From: Oribacterium sp. P6A1
GTDB lineage: Bacteria; Bacillota; Clostridia; Lachnospirales; Lachnospiraceae
DNA length: 64,000 nucleotides
Direction of reading: 5' to 3'
Assembly: GCF_000702885.1 (NCBI RefSeq)
Contig: NZ_JNKO01000013.1
Span: forward strand, 19,690-83,689
The stretch's first letter is position 1; each line of letters begins with the position of its first letter. Position numbers and translations under genes: made by a program. Of this stretch, positions 9,192 through 17,555 are shown in pieces. The notes below the pieces were generated by a model that was not told the origin of the DNA, did no database searches, and saw only the letters and a program-made list of their open reading frames with translations.

Positions 9192-10547
9192 ATGGATAAT
9201 AAAAAGAAAAATATCACAGGAAGAACCGGACAGAAAAGCTTCGGTTCTTCCTATAAAAATACTTCCGGAAGCAGACGGAAGGACAAAAAACCGGATACGA
9301 TTCAGAAAAAGACCGCAGTAACACCGCGGTCTATTGCCATTTCTGGTCTCATTAAAATTCTGGAAGAAAAGCAGTTCTCCCATATCATTCTGAGAGAACT
9401 GCTTCATCAATATACAAATCTGACAGAGCGGGACAGAGCATTTATCACCCGTCTCGTTGAGGGAACCATAGAGTACACCATTCAGCTGGACTTTATTCTC
9501 AACAAATTCAGCAAGACCCATACAAAGAACATGGATCCTCTCATAAGGACAGTTCTTCGCATGTCTTCATATCAGATCCTTTACATGGACAAGGTTCCCG
9601 ACAGTGCAGCCATCAATGAGGCTGTCAAATTCATAAAAGAGCAGAATGAAAACAGTATTTTCTTCCTGTCAGGCTATGTAAACGGTGTTCTCCGTTCTGT
9701 TTCCAGAGAAAAGGAGAACATATTTGCAGATCTTGCCCACACAGGAAAGACTCCGGCATATATAAGACTCAGCACGCCTCTATGGCTCTATGACTATCTC
9801 CGTAAGATCTACGGAAAAGAAGAGACGGAAAAAATGCTTCAGTGGTTCCTCACCGGATCAAAGGAAAATTATGTCCGCTTTAAAGACGGTCATTCCGAAG
9901 TCATGGATGGCAATATCTCAAAGACAAAGCTGTTTAAGACCGGCGAGATAAGCATTCAGGATTATGCTTCCCAGCAGGTGGGCATAGAAGCTGCCCCAAA
10001 GGACAATGACTATATCCTTGATGTATGCGCAGCTCCCGGAGGAAAGAGCTGTCATGTTGCAGAACTCCTTAAGGGAACCGGACATGTGGATGCAAGAGAC
10101 TTAACAGAGGATAAGGTCAGACTTATTCAGGAAAATATCGACAGACTGGGGCTTAAAAACATTTCAGCCAGGGCCTTTGATGCGAGAACCCCTGATGAGT
10201 CCCTCATTAATGAAAAGGGTGAAGGTAAGGCAGATATAGTGCTTGCAGACCTCCCCTGTTCCGGTCTCGGCATCATAGGCAAGAAGCCGGATATTCGTTT
10301 CGGCGCATCTCTTGATGGTATAAAAGAGCTTCAGGCACTTCAGAGAGAAATCCTCACCACTGTGGTACGTTATGTAAAACCGGGCGGAAAGCTGGTTTAC
10401 TCAACCTGTACTCTCAGTAAAGAGGAAAATGAAGACAACAGGGATTTCATCCTGGAGCTTCCGGGATTCACCCTTTTGAAGGAGCGGAAGTTCCTGCCGG
10501 GTGAGCCTTCAGACGGATTCTACCTCTGTGTTTTCAGAAAAGATTGA
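9192..10547 (+). CDS. rsmB: 16S rRNA (cytosine-967-C5)-methyltransferase
   Basis: SAM-dependent RNA methyltransferase of the NOL1/NOP2/Sun family acting on small-subunit rRNA. The 451 residues include a basic, low-complexity N-terminal 45 residues (Lys, Gly, Ser rich), an NusB-like RNA-binding domain, and the methyltransferase domain with LDVCAAPGGKS (SAM site), DLPCSGLGI with one catalytic Cys, and YSTCTLSKEENE with the second. The N-terminal basic extension is longer than usual and could aid RNA binding. No clear ribosome binding site precedes the ATG nine bases after the peptidase gene, suggesting translational coupling. A second family member, RsmF-type, is at 44096. Confidence 0.93.
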   Translation: MDNKKKNITGRTGQKSFGSSYKNTSGSRRKDKKPDTIQKKTAVTPRSIAISGLIKILEEKQFSHIILRELLHQYTNLTERDRAFITRLVEGTIEYTIQLDFILNKFSKTHTKNMDPLIRTVLRMSSYQILYMDKVPDSAAINEAVKFIKEQNENSIFFLSGYVNGVLRSVSREKENIFADLAHTGKTPAYIRLSTPLWLYDYLRKIYGKEETEKMLQWFLTGSKENYVRFKDGHSEVMDGNISKTKLFKTGEISIQDYASQQVGIEAAPKDNDYILDVCAAPGGKSCHVAELLKGTGHVDARDLTEDKVRLIQENIDRLGLKNISARAFDARTPDESLINEKGEGKADIVLADLPCSGLGIIGKKPDIRFGASLDGIKELQALQREILTTVVRYVKPGGKLVYSTCTLSKEENEDNRDFILELPGFTLLKERKFLPGEPSDGFYLCVFRKD

Positions 10548-10627
10548 AAATAAGTATGTGACCGGGCACAGAAGACTTCTATCTGCTTCATCACATCACT
10601 TAAACCATTACTATTAACAGGAAAAGA

Positions 10628-11680
10628 ATGAAGAACTTACGAGATCTTGAATATAAAGATTTAGAAACACTTTTGGCGGAAATGGGCGAAAAGCCCTTCC
10701 GTGCAAAACAGATTTACCAATGGCTTCATGTAAAGCTGGTGGATGGCTTTGATGAGATGACCAATGTCTCAAAAAATCTCCGGGACAGACTTTCCGAGAA
10801 CTACTCAGCTTCACTGCCAAAGGCAGTAGAGGTCCTTACTTCGAAAATCGACGGCACAAAGAAGTTCATTAACCGCATGCATGACGGTCATGTCATAGAA
10901 TCGGTATGGATGAAATACCAGCATGGTAATTCTGTCTGTATCTCCAGTCAGGTGGGATGCCGCATGGGATGCAGATTCTGTGCTTCCACAATAGACGGAC
11001 TGGCACGTAACCTTACTTCAGGAGAGATGCTGGGACAGGTCTACCGTATGCAGCGTGACACCGGTGAAAGAGTCGACAACATAGTCATCATGGGTTCAGG
11101 CGAACCTCTGGATAACTATGAAGAGTTCACCAGATTTATCCGTATGATATCAGATGAGAACGGGCTCAATATTTCAAGAAGAAACATTACCGTTTCCACC
11201 TGCGGTCTCGTGCCTCGTATAAGAGAGCTTGCAGATGAGAACTATGGCATAACTCTTGCCCTCAGTCTCCACGCCCCTAACGACGAGACCCGTAAGACAC
11301 TTATGCCTATCGCAAATAAGTATTCTCTTTCGGAGATCATGCCTGCCATAGAGTATTATTTCGAAAAGACCGGCAGACGTGTCACCTTCGAGTATTCGGT
11401 AGTTGAAGGTGTGAACGATAACAAGGATGAGGCACAGCAGCTGGTCCGTCTCATAAGAGGCATGAAAAACCAGGGCAAACTTCAGTGCCATGTGAATCTC
11501 ATCCCCGTAAACCCTATAAAGGAGCGTGACTGGAAGAGGCCTGACCGTACAAAGATCGAGGCTTTTCAGCATACTCTTGAAAAGAACGGTATCGCCGCTA
11601 CCATACGCCGCGAGATGGGATCCGACATTTCCGGATCCTGCGGACAGTTACGACGTAACTACCTTGAGAATGAAACCTGA
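10628..11680 (+). CDS. rlmN: Dual-specificity 23S rRNA A2503/tRNA A37 methyltransferase RlmN
   Basis: Radical SAM enzyme methylating C2 of adenosine 2503 in 23S rRNA, and in some bacteria A37 of tRNAs. The 350 residues have the iron-sulfur motif CRMGCRFCAS (CxxxCxxC) near residues 112-121, the GSGEPLDNY motif, and the conserved C-terminal Cys in SGSCGQLRR that takes part in the methylation mechanism. The two catalytic elements being intact, the enzyme should be active. The start ATG follows AGGAAAAGA. It lies between rsmB and the stp-prkC pair as in many Firmicutes. Confidence 0.96.
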   Translation: MKNLRDLEYKDLETLLAEMGEKPFRAKQIYQWLHVKLVDGFDEMTNVSKNLRDRLSENYSASLPKAVEVLTSKIDGTKKFINRMHDGHVIESVWMKYQHGNSVCISSQVGCRMGCRFCASTIDGLARNLTSGEMLGQVYRMQRDTGERVDNIVIMGSGEPLDNYEEFTRFIRMISDENGLNISRRNITVSTCGLVPRIRELADENYGITLALSLHAPNDETRKTLMPIANKYSLSEIMPAIEYYFEKTGRRVTFEYSVVEGVNDNKDEAQQLVRLIRGMKNQGKLQCHVNLIPVNPIKERDWKRPDRTKIEAFQHTLEKNGIAATIRREMGSDISGSCGQLRRNYLENET

Positions 11681-11747
11681 TTAATCATTCTTCACCAGTG
11701 TTTCCGACATTAACTGATTATAGACTTGTATTTTTAAGGAGTGACCG

Positions 11748-12494
11748 ATGGTCTTTTTTGCAAAAACTGATAAGGGCCGCAAAAGACGCATGAATCAGGA
11801 TTATGTTTTTGCGACCGATCAATCTGTAGGTGCATTGCCCAACCTTTTCCTTCTTGCCGACGGCATGGGAGGCCATAAGGCGGGAGACTATGCATCACGT
11901 TTCGCTGTGGAAGAGTTAAAGCAGTACATTGCCGATGCTCCCGAAAACATCCCCTGCATTCAGCTCATACAGAACGGTATCCAGGATGTAAATGAACGTC
12001 TTTATAAGCTGTCTCAGGAGGATGAGAATCTCAACGGCATGGGTACCACTCTCGTTACTGCATTTTTTGAGGGCAGCAATCTGACAGTCAGCAATATAGG
12101 TGACTCCAGAGCTTATCTCATACACGGTAACAGTATCAGACAGATCACCAGAGACCACTCCTATGTAGAAGAAATGATCAGACGCGGATTTATGCGCCGT
12201 GGTTCTATGGACTACTTAAACTCCAGAAACATTATCACCCGTGCTGTGGGAATCGAGTCAAGGGTAACTGCGGATTTCTTTGAGGTGGAGCTTTCAGAGG
12301 GTGATTATCTTCTTATGTGCTCCGATGGTCTCACCAATATGGTGGACAACGAAAGCATACGTAATATAATCCGTGAACGCAGCTCTGTTCCCGAAAAGGT
12401 TCAGGCGCTCATAGATATGGCCAATATTAATGGCGGTAAGGACAACATAGGTATCGTACTTGTTGATCCCTTCAGAGAGGAGGCTGAATCATGA
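11748..12494 (+). CDS. stp: PP2C-family Ser/Thr protein phosphatase (Stp/PrpC)
   Basis: Metal-dependent phosphatase that reverses phosphorylation by the neighbouring PASTA kinase. The 248 residues show the PP2C metal-binding motifs: DGMGGHKAGDYAS, NIGDSRAYLI, LLMCSDGLTNMV and GGKDNIGIVLV. No transmembrane segment, so cytosolic. AAGGAG precedes the ATG well. The stop codon overlaps the kinase start (ATGA), so the enzymes are translationally coupled, which keeps kinase and phosphatase in balance. Confidence 0.95.
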   Translation: MVFFAKTDKGRKRRMNQDYVFATDQSVGALPNLFLLADGMGGHKAGDYASRFAVEELKQYIADAPENIPCIQLIQNGIQDVNERLYKLSQEDENLNGMGTTLVTAFFEGSNLTVSNIGDSRAYLIHGNSIRQITRDHSYVEEMIRRGFMRRGSMDYLNSRNIITRAVGIESRVTADFFEVELSEGDYLLMCSDGLTNMVDNESIRNIIRERSSVPEKVQALIDMANINGGKDNIGIVLVDPFREEAES

Positions 12495-14635
12495 TGGTTC
12501 GTGAAGGACAGGTTCTGGATGACCGTTATAGTATCACTTCCCTCATAGGTCAGGGAGGAATGAGCTATGTATACCGCGCAACCGATACAAAAATGGGGCG
12601 CGAGGTTGCCATCAAGGTTCTGAAGGAAGAGTACTGTGAGGATAAGGAATTTATCCGCAAATTCCAAAATGAAGCCCAGGCGGCGGCAAAACTCAATCAC
12701 CCGAATATAGTCGGTGTATATGACATCATAGACAATCATAAGGATAAGCTTCACTATATAGTAATGGAGCTTGTGGAAGGCATCACTCTCAAATCCTATA
12801 TTCAGAGAAAGGGCCGTATGGATTCCAAGGAAGCCATCGCCATCGCTCTTCAGGTGGTAGGAGGCATAGAGCAGGCCCATAAGAACGGTATAGTTCACAG
12901 AGATATCAAGCCTCAGAATATGATAGTCTCCGGCGACGGTACCGTAAAGGTGGCGGATTTCGGAATCGCAAGAGCTGCCACACAGCAGACTGTCAATACC
13001 ACAGTCATGGGATCAGTACATTATATTTCTCCCGAACAGGCCCGCTCAGGTCAGGCTGATGAACGTTCCGATATTTACAGTTTCGGATGTACACTTTATG
13101 AAATGCTGACAGGAAAGGTACCTTACGACGGAAGCACCTCTGTTGCCGTTGTTTTCGCGCATTTGGAGAATCCCGTACCTAAGGTTTCAAAACTTGTGCC
13201 CGATGTGTACCCGGTTCTGGATATCATAGTTTCCAAATGTATGCAGAAGCTTCCTGAAAAACGTTACCAGCATGTAGATGAGCTTTCCAGGGACCTTCAG
13301 AAAGCCATAAAGGATCCTTCCGGTTCTTTCATGAAAGGACGCATTCCTGAGGATCTGGGTGAAACAAGAGTCCTTTCTCAGGAAGAGCTTTCGGATATAA
13401 AGGCTCTTCAAAAGAGTTCTGAAGCCGGAGACTCTGAAGTTCAGGATGAGCATAAGTTCATCAATGACAGAACTCTCATGATATACCGGATGATCGTCAT
13501 TGCCTGCGGAATATGTATACTCATTATCATTCTGATCATAGCAAGGAACATGATCAGCTTTTTCCGGGAAGCCCATGCGCCTCTCGAAACAAGCACTGCT
13601 GCCGTAACCGAAGAGTCAGTCGAGACCAGCGAGGTAAATATCACCATCTCTGCTCTGGAAACACATCTCCAAAGTATAATCGGTCTTTCGATTGAAGATG
13701 CCAGGGAAGCGCTTCGTGAATATAACATAAACATCGTGGTTGAGAAGGAAGCTTACTCCGACAAATACAATGAGGGCCTCATAATCAGTTATCCTGACGG
13801 AAGTTATTCTGTAGGAGACACCATAGGTGTAACTGTGTCAAAGGGCGAATTCACCATAGTTTTCTATGATAAGAATGACCCTGCAACTCTCGATGCCCTC
13901 CATTCAATGAACATTCAGGATCTTAAGAAAGAGCTTTCGGACCGTGACATAGAGTACAATATCGTGGAAGCCTTCTCGGATACTATTCCTGCCGGATACA
14001 TAATCAGCACCAACAAGCCTGATTCCTCCGGTCTTGATCCTCTTGAGATCTATGTTTCCAAGGGTCCTGATGCCAACATGGTCACTGTTCCGGATCTTAC
14101 AGGTTATTCGGAGGCTGATGCTGTCACAACACTTTCCCTTCTGGATCTTGTGCCGGGAGACATAACTTACATTCCCGATGCGGAAAAAGAAGAGGGCAAA
14201 GTCATTGATCAGTCCGTAAAGGGCGGAACTCCGGCTCAAAAGAAAAGCACAGTAAATCTGACAGTTTCCTCCGGTCCTAACGGAGAGTCCAGTGTAAAAA
14301 CTGCGGAAGTCCAGAACCCGACTAACGGTGCCTCCTCAGGGGATTCCTCCTGGTACGGTTCTGTCAACACAGTTGTTCCTCTGGGCGGAGCTTCAGAGCC
14401 TGGAGCCAGCGGAACCACACTTGTATCCATAAGACTCCGTCAGGATGTGAACGGAGAGGAGAGGTACAAGACCCTTCAGGGAGCGCGTTCTTACGAAGTA
14501 GGAACAGAGCTTCAGGTCGTATTCCCGAAGATCAAGGGAGAAGCAGGTGTACCTGTCGGTACTGTTGAAGTTGTGGATGCAGCCACCGATACAGTCATTG
14601 CATCATTTGTATGCAACTTCGCTCCGGCGGGTTAA
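12491..14635 (+). CDS. prkC: Transmembrane Ser/Thr protein kinase with PASTA domains (PrkC)
   Basis: Membrane kinase that senses peptidoglycan or lipid II outside the cell and phosphorylates cytosolic proteins of wall synthesis and division. The 714 residues have an N-terminal Hanks-type kinase domain (glycine loop IGQGGMSYVY, ATP Lys in VAIKVL, HRDIKPQN with His136, DFG, SPEQA), a juxtamembrane segment, one membrane span at about residues 334-360, and three extracellular PASTA repeats (about 388-455, 460-530, 535-595). After them is a Ser/Gly-rich linker and a further beta-rich tail of some 70 residues not typical of PASTA. The kinase is followed by rsgA as in Bacillus, where RsgA is a PrkC substrate. 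Confidence 0.95.
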   Translation: MMVREGQVLDDRYSITSLIGQGGMSYVYRATDTKMGREVAIKVLKEEYCEDKEFIRKFQNEAQAAAKLNHPNIVGVYDIIDNHKDKLHYIVMELVEGITLKSYIQRKGRMDSKEAIAIALQVVGGIEQAHKNGIVHRDIKPQNMIVSGDGTVKVADFGIARAATQQTVNTTVMGSVHYISPEQARSGQADERSDIYSFGCTLYEMLTGKVPYDGSTSVAVVFAHLENPVPKVSKLVPDVYPVLDIIVSKCMQKLPEKRYQHVDELSRDLQKAIKDPSGSFMKGRIPEDLGETRVLSQEELSDIKALQKSSEAGDSEVQDEHKFINDRTLMIYRMIVIACGICILIIILIIARNMISFFREAHAPLETSTAAVTEESVETSEVNITISALETHLQSIIGLSIEDAREALREYNINIVVEKEAYSDKYNEGLIISYPDGSYSVGDTIGVTVSKGEFTIVFYDKNDPATLDALHSMNIQDLKKELSDRDIEYNIVEAFSDTIPAGYIISTNKPDSSGLDPLEIYVSKGPDANMVTVPDLTGYSEADAVTTLSLLDLVPGDITYIPDAEKEEGKVIDQSVKGGTPAQKKSTVNLTVSSGPNGESSVKTAEVQNPTNGASSGDSSWYGSVNTVVPLGGASEPGASGTTLVSIRLRQDVNGEERYKTLQGARSYEVGTELQVVFPKIKGEAGVPVGTVEVVDAATDTVIASFVCNFAPAG

Positions 14636-14641
14636 AAAAAC

Positions 14642-14693
14642 GGATAAAGAACCTTCACATTTTCTGTACATCCCGAAAGGTGGTTCTTTATCC
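14642..14693. repeat. 12-bp perfect inverted repeat before rsgA
   Basis: GGATAAAGAACC (14642-14653) and GGTTCTTTATCC (14682-14693) pair perfectly around 28 bases. On the + strand no T-run follows, but a seven-A run precedes it, so read from the - strand this is a stem followed by T's, the form of a terminator, although no - strand gene is seen here. It lies between prkC and rsgA and may act as a transcript stabiliser or attenuator. Confidence 0.55.
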
Positions 14694-14722
14694 CTTAAAG
14701 CTTAATGTAAAATGAGGTAAAA

Positions 14723-15703
14723 ATGCCGTTAAAAGGAAAAATATACAAAGGAATAGGCGGATTCTACTACGTCCACACACCTGAGGGCGATTATGAGTGC
14801 CGTGCAAAGGGCATATTCAGAAATCGTAACGAAAAGCCCCTTGTGGGGGACGATGCTGAAATCGAGCCTGTTCAGGACAGCGAAAAGGAAAGAGAAGGCT
14901 CTGTCATACGCATTCTTCCCAGAAAAAATCAGCTGATACGCCCGGAGGTTGCCAATATCGATCAGGCTGTGGTGGTTTTCGCCCTTAAACATCCTGATCC
15001 AAACCTGAGTCTTCTGGACAGATTCCTGATCAACATGGAACAAAAGGATATACCTGTTGTGATCTTCTTCAACAAAGTTGATCTCATAGATTCCAAAGAG
15101 CCGGAAGAAGAACCGGAGGAAGATGATATTCCATCCTATAAAAGAAAAAAGAAAGACAGATCCCAGTTTATCCCCGAGATTCACTCGGATCATCCCGAGC
15201 TCATTCCTGAGATTTACAGGGCAGCAGGCTATAAGGTTCTTGAGATCAGCACCAGATCCGGTGACTGCTATAAACAGATCATGGAAATTCTACAGGGAAA
15301 GACAACTGTTCTGTCCGGTCCCAGCGGAGTGGGTAAATCCTCTATAACAAATCTTATTCACCCCGAAGCCAATATGGAGATAGGAGAACTCAGCCGTAAG
15401 ATTGAAAGAGGAAAGAACACCACGAGACATACTGAGTTTTTTTACATAGATGACGACACCTATGTTCTGGACACTCCGGGTTTCACATCCCTCTACATTA
15501 ACGATATAGAGCCTGACCGGCTCATGTACTATTTTCCGGAATTTGAGGACTATAGACATGACTGCCGTTTCAAGACCTGTATACATATCGGCGAAAATGA
15601 CTGCGCCGTAAAAAGAGCTGTGCAGGAGGGACGCATTTCCAAAGAACGTTATGAAAGCTATGTCCTGCTCTATGACGAACTAAAATCACAAAGGAGATAC
15701 TAA
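14723..15703 (+). CDS. rsgA: Ribosome small-subunit-dependent GTPase A
   Basis: Circularly permuted GTPase checking late 30S maturation. The 326 residues have an N-terminal OB-fold, then permuted G motifs in the order G4 (FFNKVDL), G1 (LSGPSGVGKSS) and G3 (DTPGF), and a C-terminal zinc site with Cys and His (CRFKTCIHIGENDCAV). A charged insertion rich in Glu, Lys and Asp follows G4 (about residues 130-152) and looks like a surface loop. Start ATG follows ATGAGGTAAAA. It is transcribed with prkC upstream and rpe five bases downstream; the ribosome binding site of rpe overlaps the end of rsgA. Confidence 0.95.
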   Translation: MPLKGKIYKGIGGFYYVHTPEGDYECRAKGIFRNRNEKPLVGDDAEIEPVQDSEKEREGSVIRILPRKNQLIRPEVANIDQAVVVFALKHPDPNLSLLDRFLINMEQKDIPVVIFFNKVDLIDSKEPEEEPEEDDIPSYKRKKKDRSQFIPEIHSDHPELIPEIYRAAGYKVLEISTRSGDCYKQIMEILQGKTTVLSGPSGVGKSSITNLIHPEANMEIGELSRKIERGKNTTRHTEFFYIDDDTYVLDTPGFTSLYINDIEPDRLMYYFPEFEDYRHDCRFKTCIHIGENDCAVKRAVQEGRISKERYESYVLLYDELKSQRRY

Positions 15704-15708
15704 TATTT

Positions 15709-16371
15709 ATGAAGAGCTATCTGTCACCATCCATCTTATCTGCTGATTTCGGTAACCTGACAAAAAGCATCAAGGCTGCCGAGGAAGCAGGCGCAGCGTA
15801 CATTCATTTCGACATGATGGATGGAACATTTGTACCCAATATATCCTTCGGCGCACCTGTTATAAAGGCTGTACGTAAGGATATCAAAAGCTTCTTTGAT
15901 GTCCACATGATGGTGGAAGAGCCGGGAAGATATATCACTGATGTTAAAAATGCCGGTGCAGATGGAATCACAGTTCATCAGGAGGCATGTCTTCATCTTG
16001 ATCGTACCCTGAACCAGATAAAGGAAGCAGGTCTCAAGGCAGGTGTGGCACTTAATCCCGCAACACCCATAAGCACCCTTGACTGTGTACTGCCCATGCT
16101 TGATCTCGTTCTCATAATGACGGTTAATCCGGGATTCGGCGGTCAGAAGTTCATTCCTTATACCCTTGATAAGATCCGTGATCTGAGAAAAAAAGCAGAT
16201 AGCCTGGGGCTTCAGCTAAACATCGGTGTTGACGGCGGTGTAACCCTTGACAACATTGCTGCTATCAGGGATGCCGGTGCCAATTTCTTTATTGCAGGCT
16301 CTGCGGTATTTAAGCCTGAAGACAAGATTGCCGAGAATGTCAGGGCATTCAACAGGATACTTGAAGGATAA
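15709..16371 (+). CDS. rpe: Ribulose-phosphate 3-epimerase
   Basis: Interconverts ribulose 5-phosphate and xylulose 5-phosphate in the pentose phosphate pathway. The 220-residue TIM barrel begins LSPSILSADFG and shows FDMMDGTFVPNISFG, DVHMMVEEP, MTVNPGFGGQKFI and GVDGGV, which together hold the catalytic Asp residues and metal-binding His residues. Normal length. Its AAAGGAG ribosome binding site lies inside the rsgA end, so the two genes are coupled. In Firmicutes the next gene is usually thiamine pyrophosphokinase; here it is a pyridoxamine-kinase-like gene instead. Confidence 0.96.
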   Translation: MKSYLSPSILSADFGNLTKSIKAAEEAGAAYIHFDMMDGTFVPNISFGAPVIKAVRKDIKSFFDVHMMVEEPGRYITDVKNAGADGITVHQEACLHLDRTLNQIKEAGLKAGVALNPATPISTLDCVLPMLDLVLIMTVNPGFGGQKFIPYTLDKIRDLRKKADSLGLQLNIGVDGGVTLDNIAAIRDAGANFFIAGSAVFKPEDKIAENVRAFNRILEG

Positions 16372-16450
16372 TATTTCATATCAGCGTGAATTTATGAGGG
16401 TTTGATTTATAATTCCCTGAACATATATCTATATAATATCTATATCATAC

Positions 16451-16493
16451 ATGACCTATTCTGATCCGTTTTTCACCGGAAGGAATAGGTCAT
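16451..16493 (+). repeat. Strong hairpin between rpe and the pyridoxamine kinase gene
   Basis: ATGACCTATTC (16451-16461) pairs perfectly with GAATAGGTCAT (16483-16493), with a second inner stem TCCG/CGGA. No good T-run follows, so it is either a weak rpe terminator or a leader structure of the kinase gene 51 bases downstream. Confidence 0.5.
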
Positions 16494-16543
16494 AAATCTA
16501 TATTTAAAACGAAAATATATTATATTGGGAGAATGACCAGATA

Positions 16544-17413
16544 ATGAAAAAATTAGCTATCATCAATGATCTCAGCGGTGTAGGCAGAAGCTCTCTTTCA
16601 ATTCAGCTTCCGGTGGTATCCGCCCTGGGAGTTACAGCATGTCCCGTTCCCACCGCAATCCTCAGCAGTCATACCGCATTTACTGAAGTTTCAAAAGTAA
16701 CCTTCAGTGATTACATGAAAGCCTACTTCGATGCCTGGAACAAAAATAGCTTTAAATTTGACGGAATACTCATAGGATATCTGGGGGATGAAAAAGAGCA
16801 GGAGATAATTGAACAATTTATATTAAGACAAAAAGAAATAAACCCTGATGTCAAGGTAATTCTTGACCCTGTTATGGCAGACCACGGGAAGCTCTACAGA
16901 CACATGTCTGACAGAAACATAGAGGCCCTTCGTTCTTTGGCGCGTCACGCAGACCTGATTTGTCCGAACCTCACAGAGGCCGCTTTTTTAGTGGACTATG
17001 ACTATGACGGAATAAGAGAAACATTGGACAGCTGCAGCCACGACTCTGCAAAGGCTATAGTTTTCAATGCCTTACTTTCAGCGCTCCATCACATAACGAA
17101 TGGGACTGTGATCATCACCGGAGCAGAAGACATTTCGGAGAACAATGAGGACTGTCTTTTAAATATACTTTCAGAGTCTGATGGTGATGTACGATTCATC
17201 AGAAACCCGAAAACAGGACAAAACCGCCCGGGCACCGGAGATCTTTTCAGCTCCATTCTGGCAGCTGAATTTGTAAAGGGTATTGACACGGAAAAATCCT
17301 GCCGACTTGCATCCGACTTCATAGGCCGCGCCATAAAGCACTCGGAAGAAGCGCAGGTACCGGTTATAGAGGGTGTACAGTTCGAGGATTTGCTGAATCA
17401 ACTGACTTTATAA
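16544..17413 (+). CDS. Pyridoxamine/pyridoxal kinase-like (PfkB/ribokinase fold)
   Basis: Predicted ATP-dependent kinase of the vitamin B6 salvage type, phosphorylating pyridoxal or pyridoxamine to the coenzyme form. The 289 residues begin with IINDLSGVGRSSLSIQLPVVSALG, the substrate-side motif of the PdxY/PdxK group, continue with VILDPVMADHGKLY and DLICPNLTEA, and end with the GTGDLFSS anion-hole motif containing the catalytic Asp. The ThiD family is related and cannot be fully excluded, but the N-terminus fits pyridoxamine kinase better. GGGAGA lies before the ATG. It is not obviously part of the rpe operon because a strong hairpin intervenes. Confidence 0.85.
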   Translation: MKKLAIINDLSGVGRSSLSIQLPVVSALGVTACPVPTAILSSHTAFTEVSKVTFSDYMKAYFDAWNKNSFKFDGILIGYLGDEKEQEIIEQFILRQKEINPDVKVILDPVMADHGKLYRHMSDRNIEALRSLARHADLICPNLTEAAFLVDYDYDGIRETLDSCSHDSAKAIVFNALLSALHHITNGTVIITGAEDISENNEDCLLNILSESDGDVRFIRNPKTGQNRPGTGDLFSSILAAEFVKGIDTEKSCRLASDFIGRAIKHSEEAQVPVIEGVQFEDLLNQLTL

Positions 17414-17435
17414 AACAAAGGAAGCTTCATCGCCC

Positions 17436-17464
17436 TTGAAAAACCGATGAATTAACGCTATAGT
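17436..17464 (+). promoter_or_regulatory. Putative serS promoter
   Basis: TTGAAA (17436-17441), 17-base spacer, TATAGT (17459-17464). It places the transcription start near 17471, at the base of the leader hairpin described separately. Confidence 0.5.
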
Positions 17465-17471
17465 AATTAGG

Positions 17472-17516
17472 TGTGTATTCTCATATACCTATTTTGTATA
17501 TGATGATTTCTACACA
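17472..17516 (+). promoter_or_regulatory. Two-stem hairpin in the serS leader
   Basis: Outer stem TGTGTA (17472-17477)/TACACA (17511-17516) and inner stem TCATATAC (17481-17488)/GTATATGA (17496-17503) form a hairpin at the very start of the predicted transcript. No T-box sequence (TGGNACCGCG) is present, so this is not a standard T-box leader. Function unknown; RNA stabilisation is one possibility. Confidence 0.4.
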
Positions 17517-17555
17517 TACTTTTATTCAGATATTTCCGGGAGGAGAGAGGATCTT

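Noticed and set aside
17414..17555. T-box riboswitch before serS
   Set aside because: The region is too short and the conserved T-box sequence is absent.
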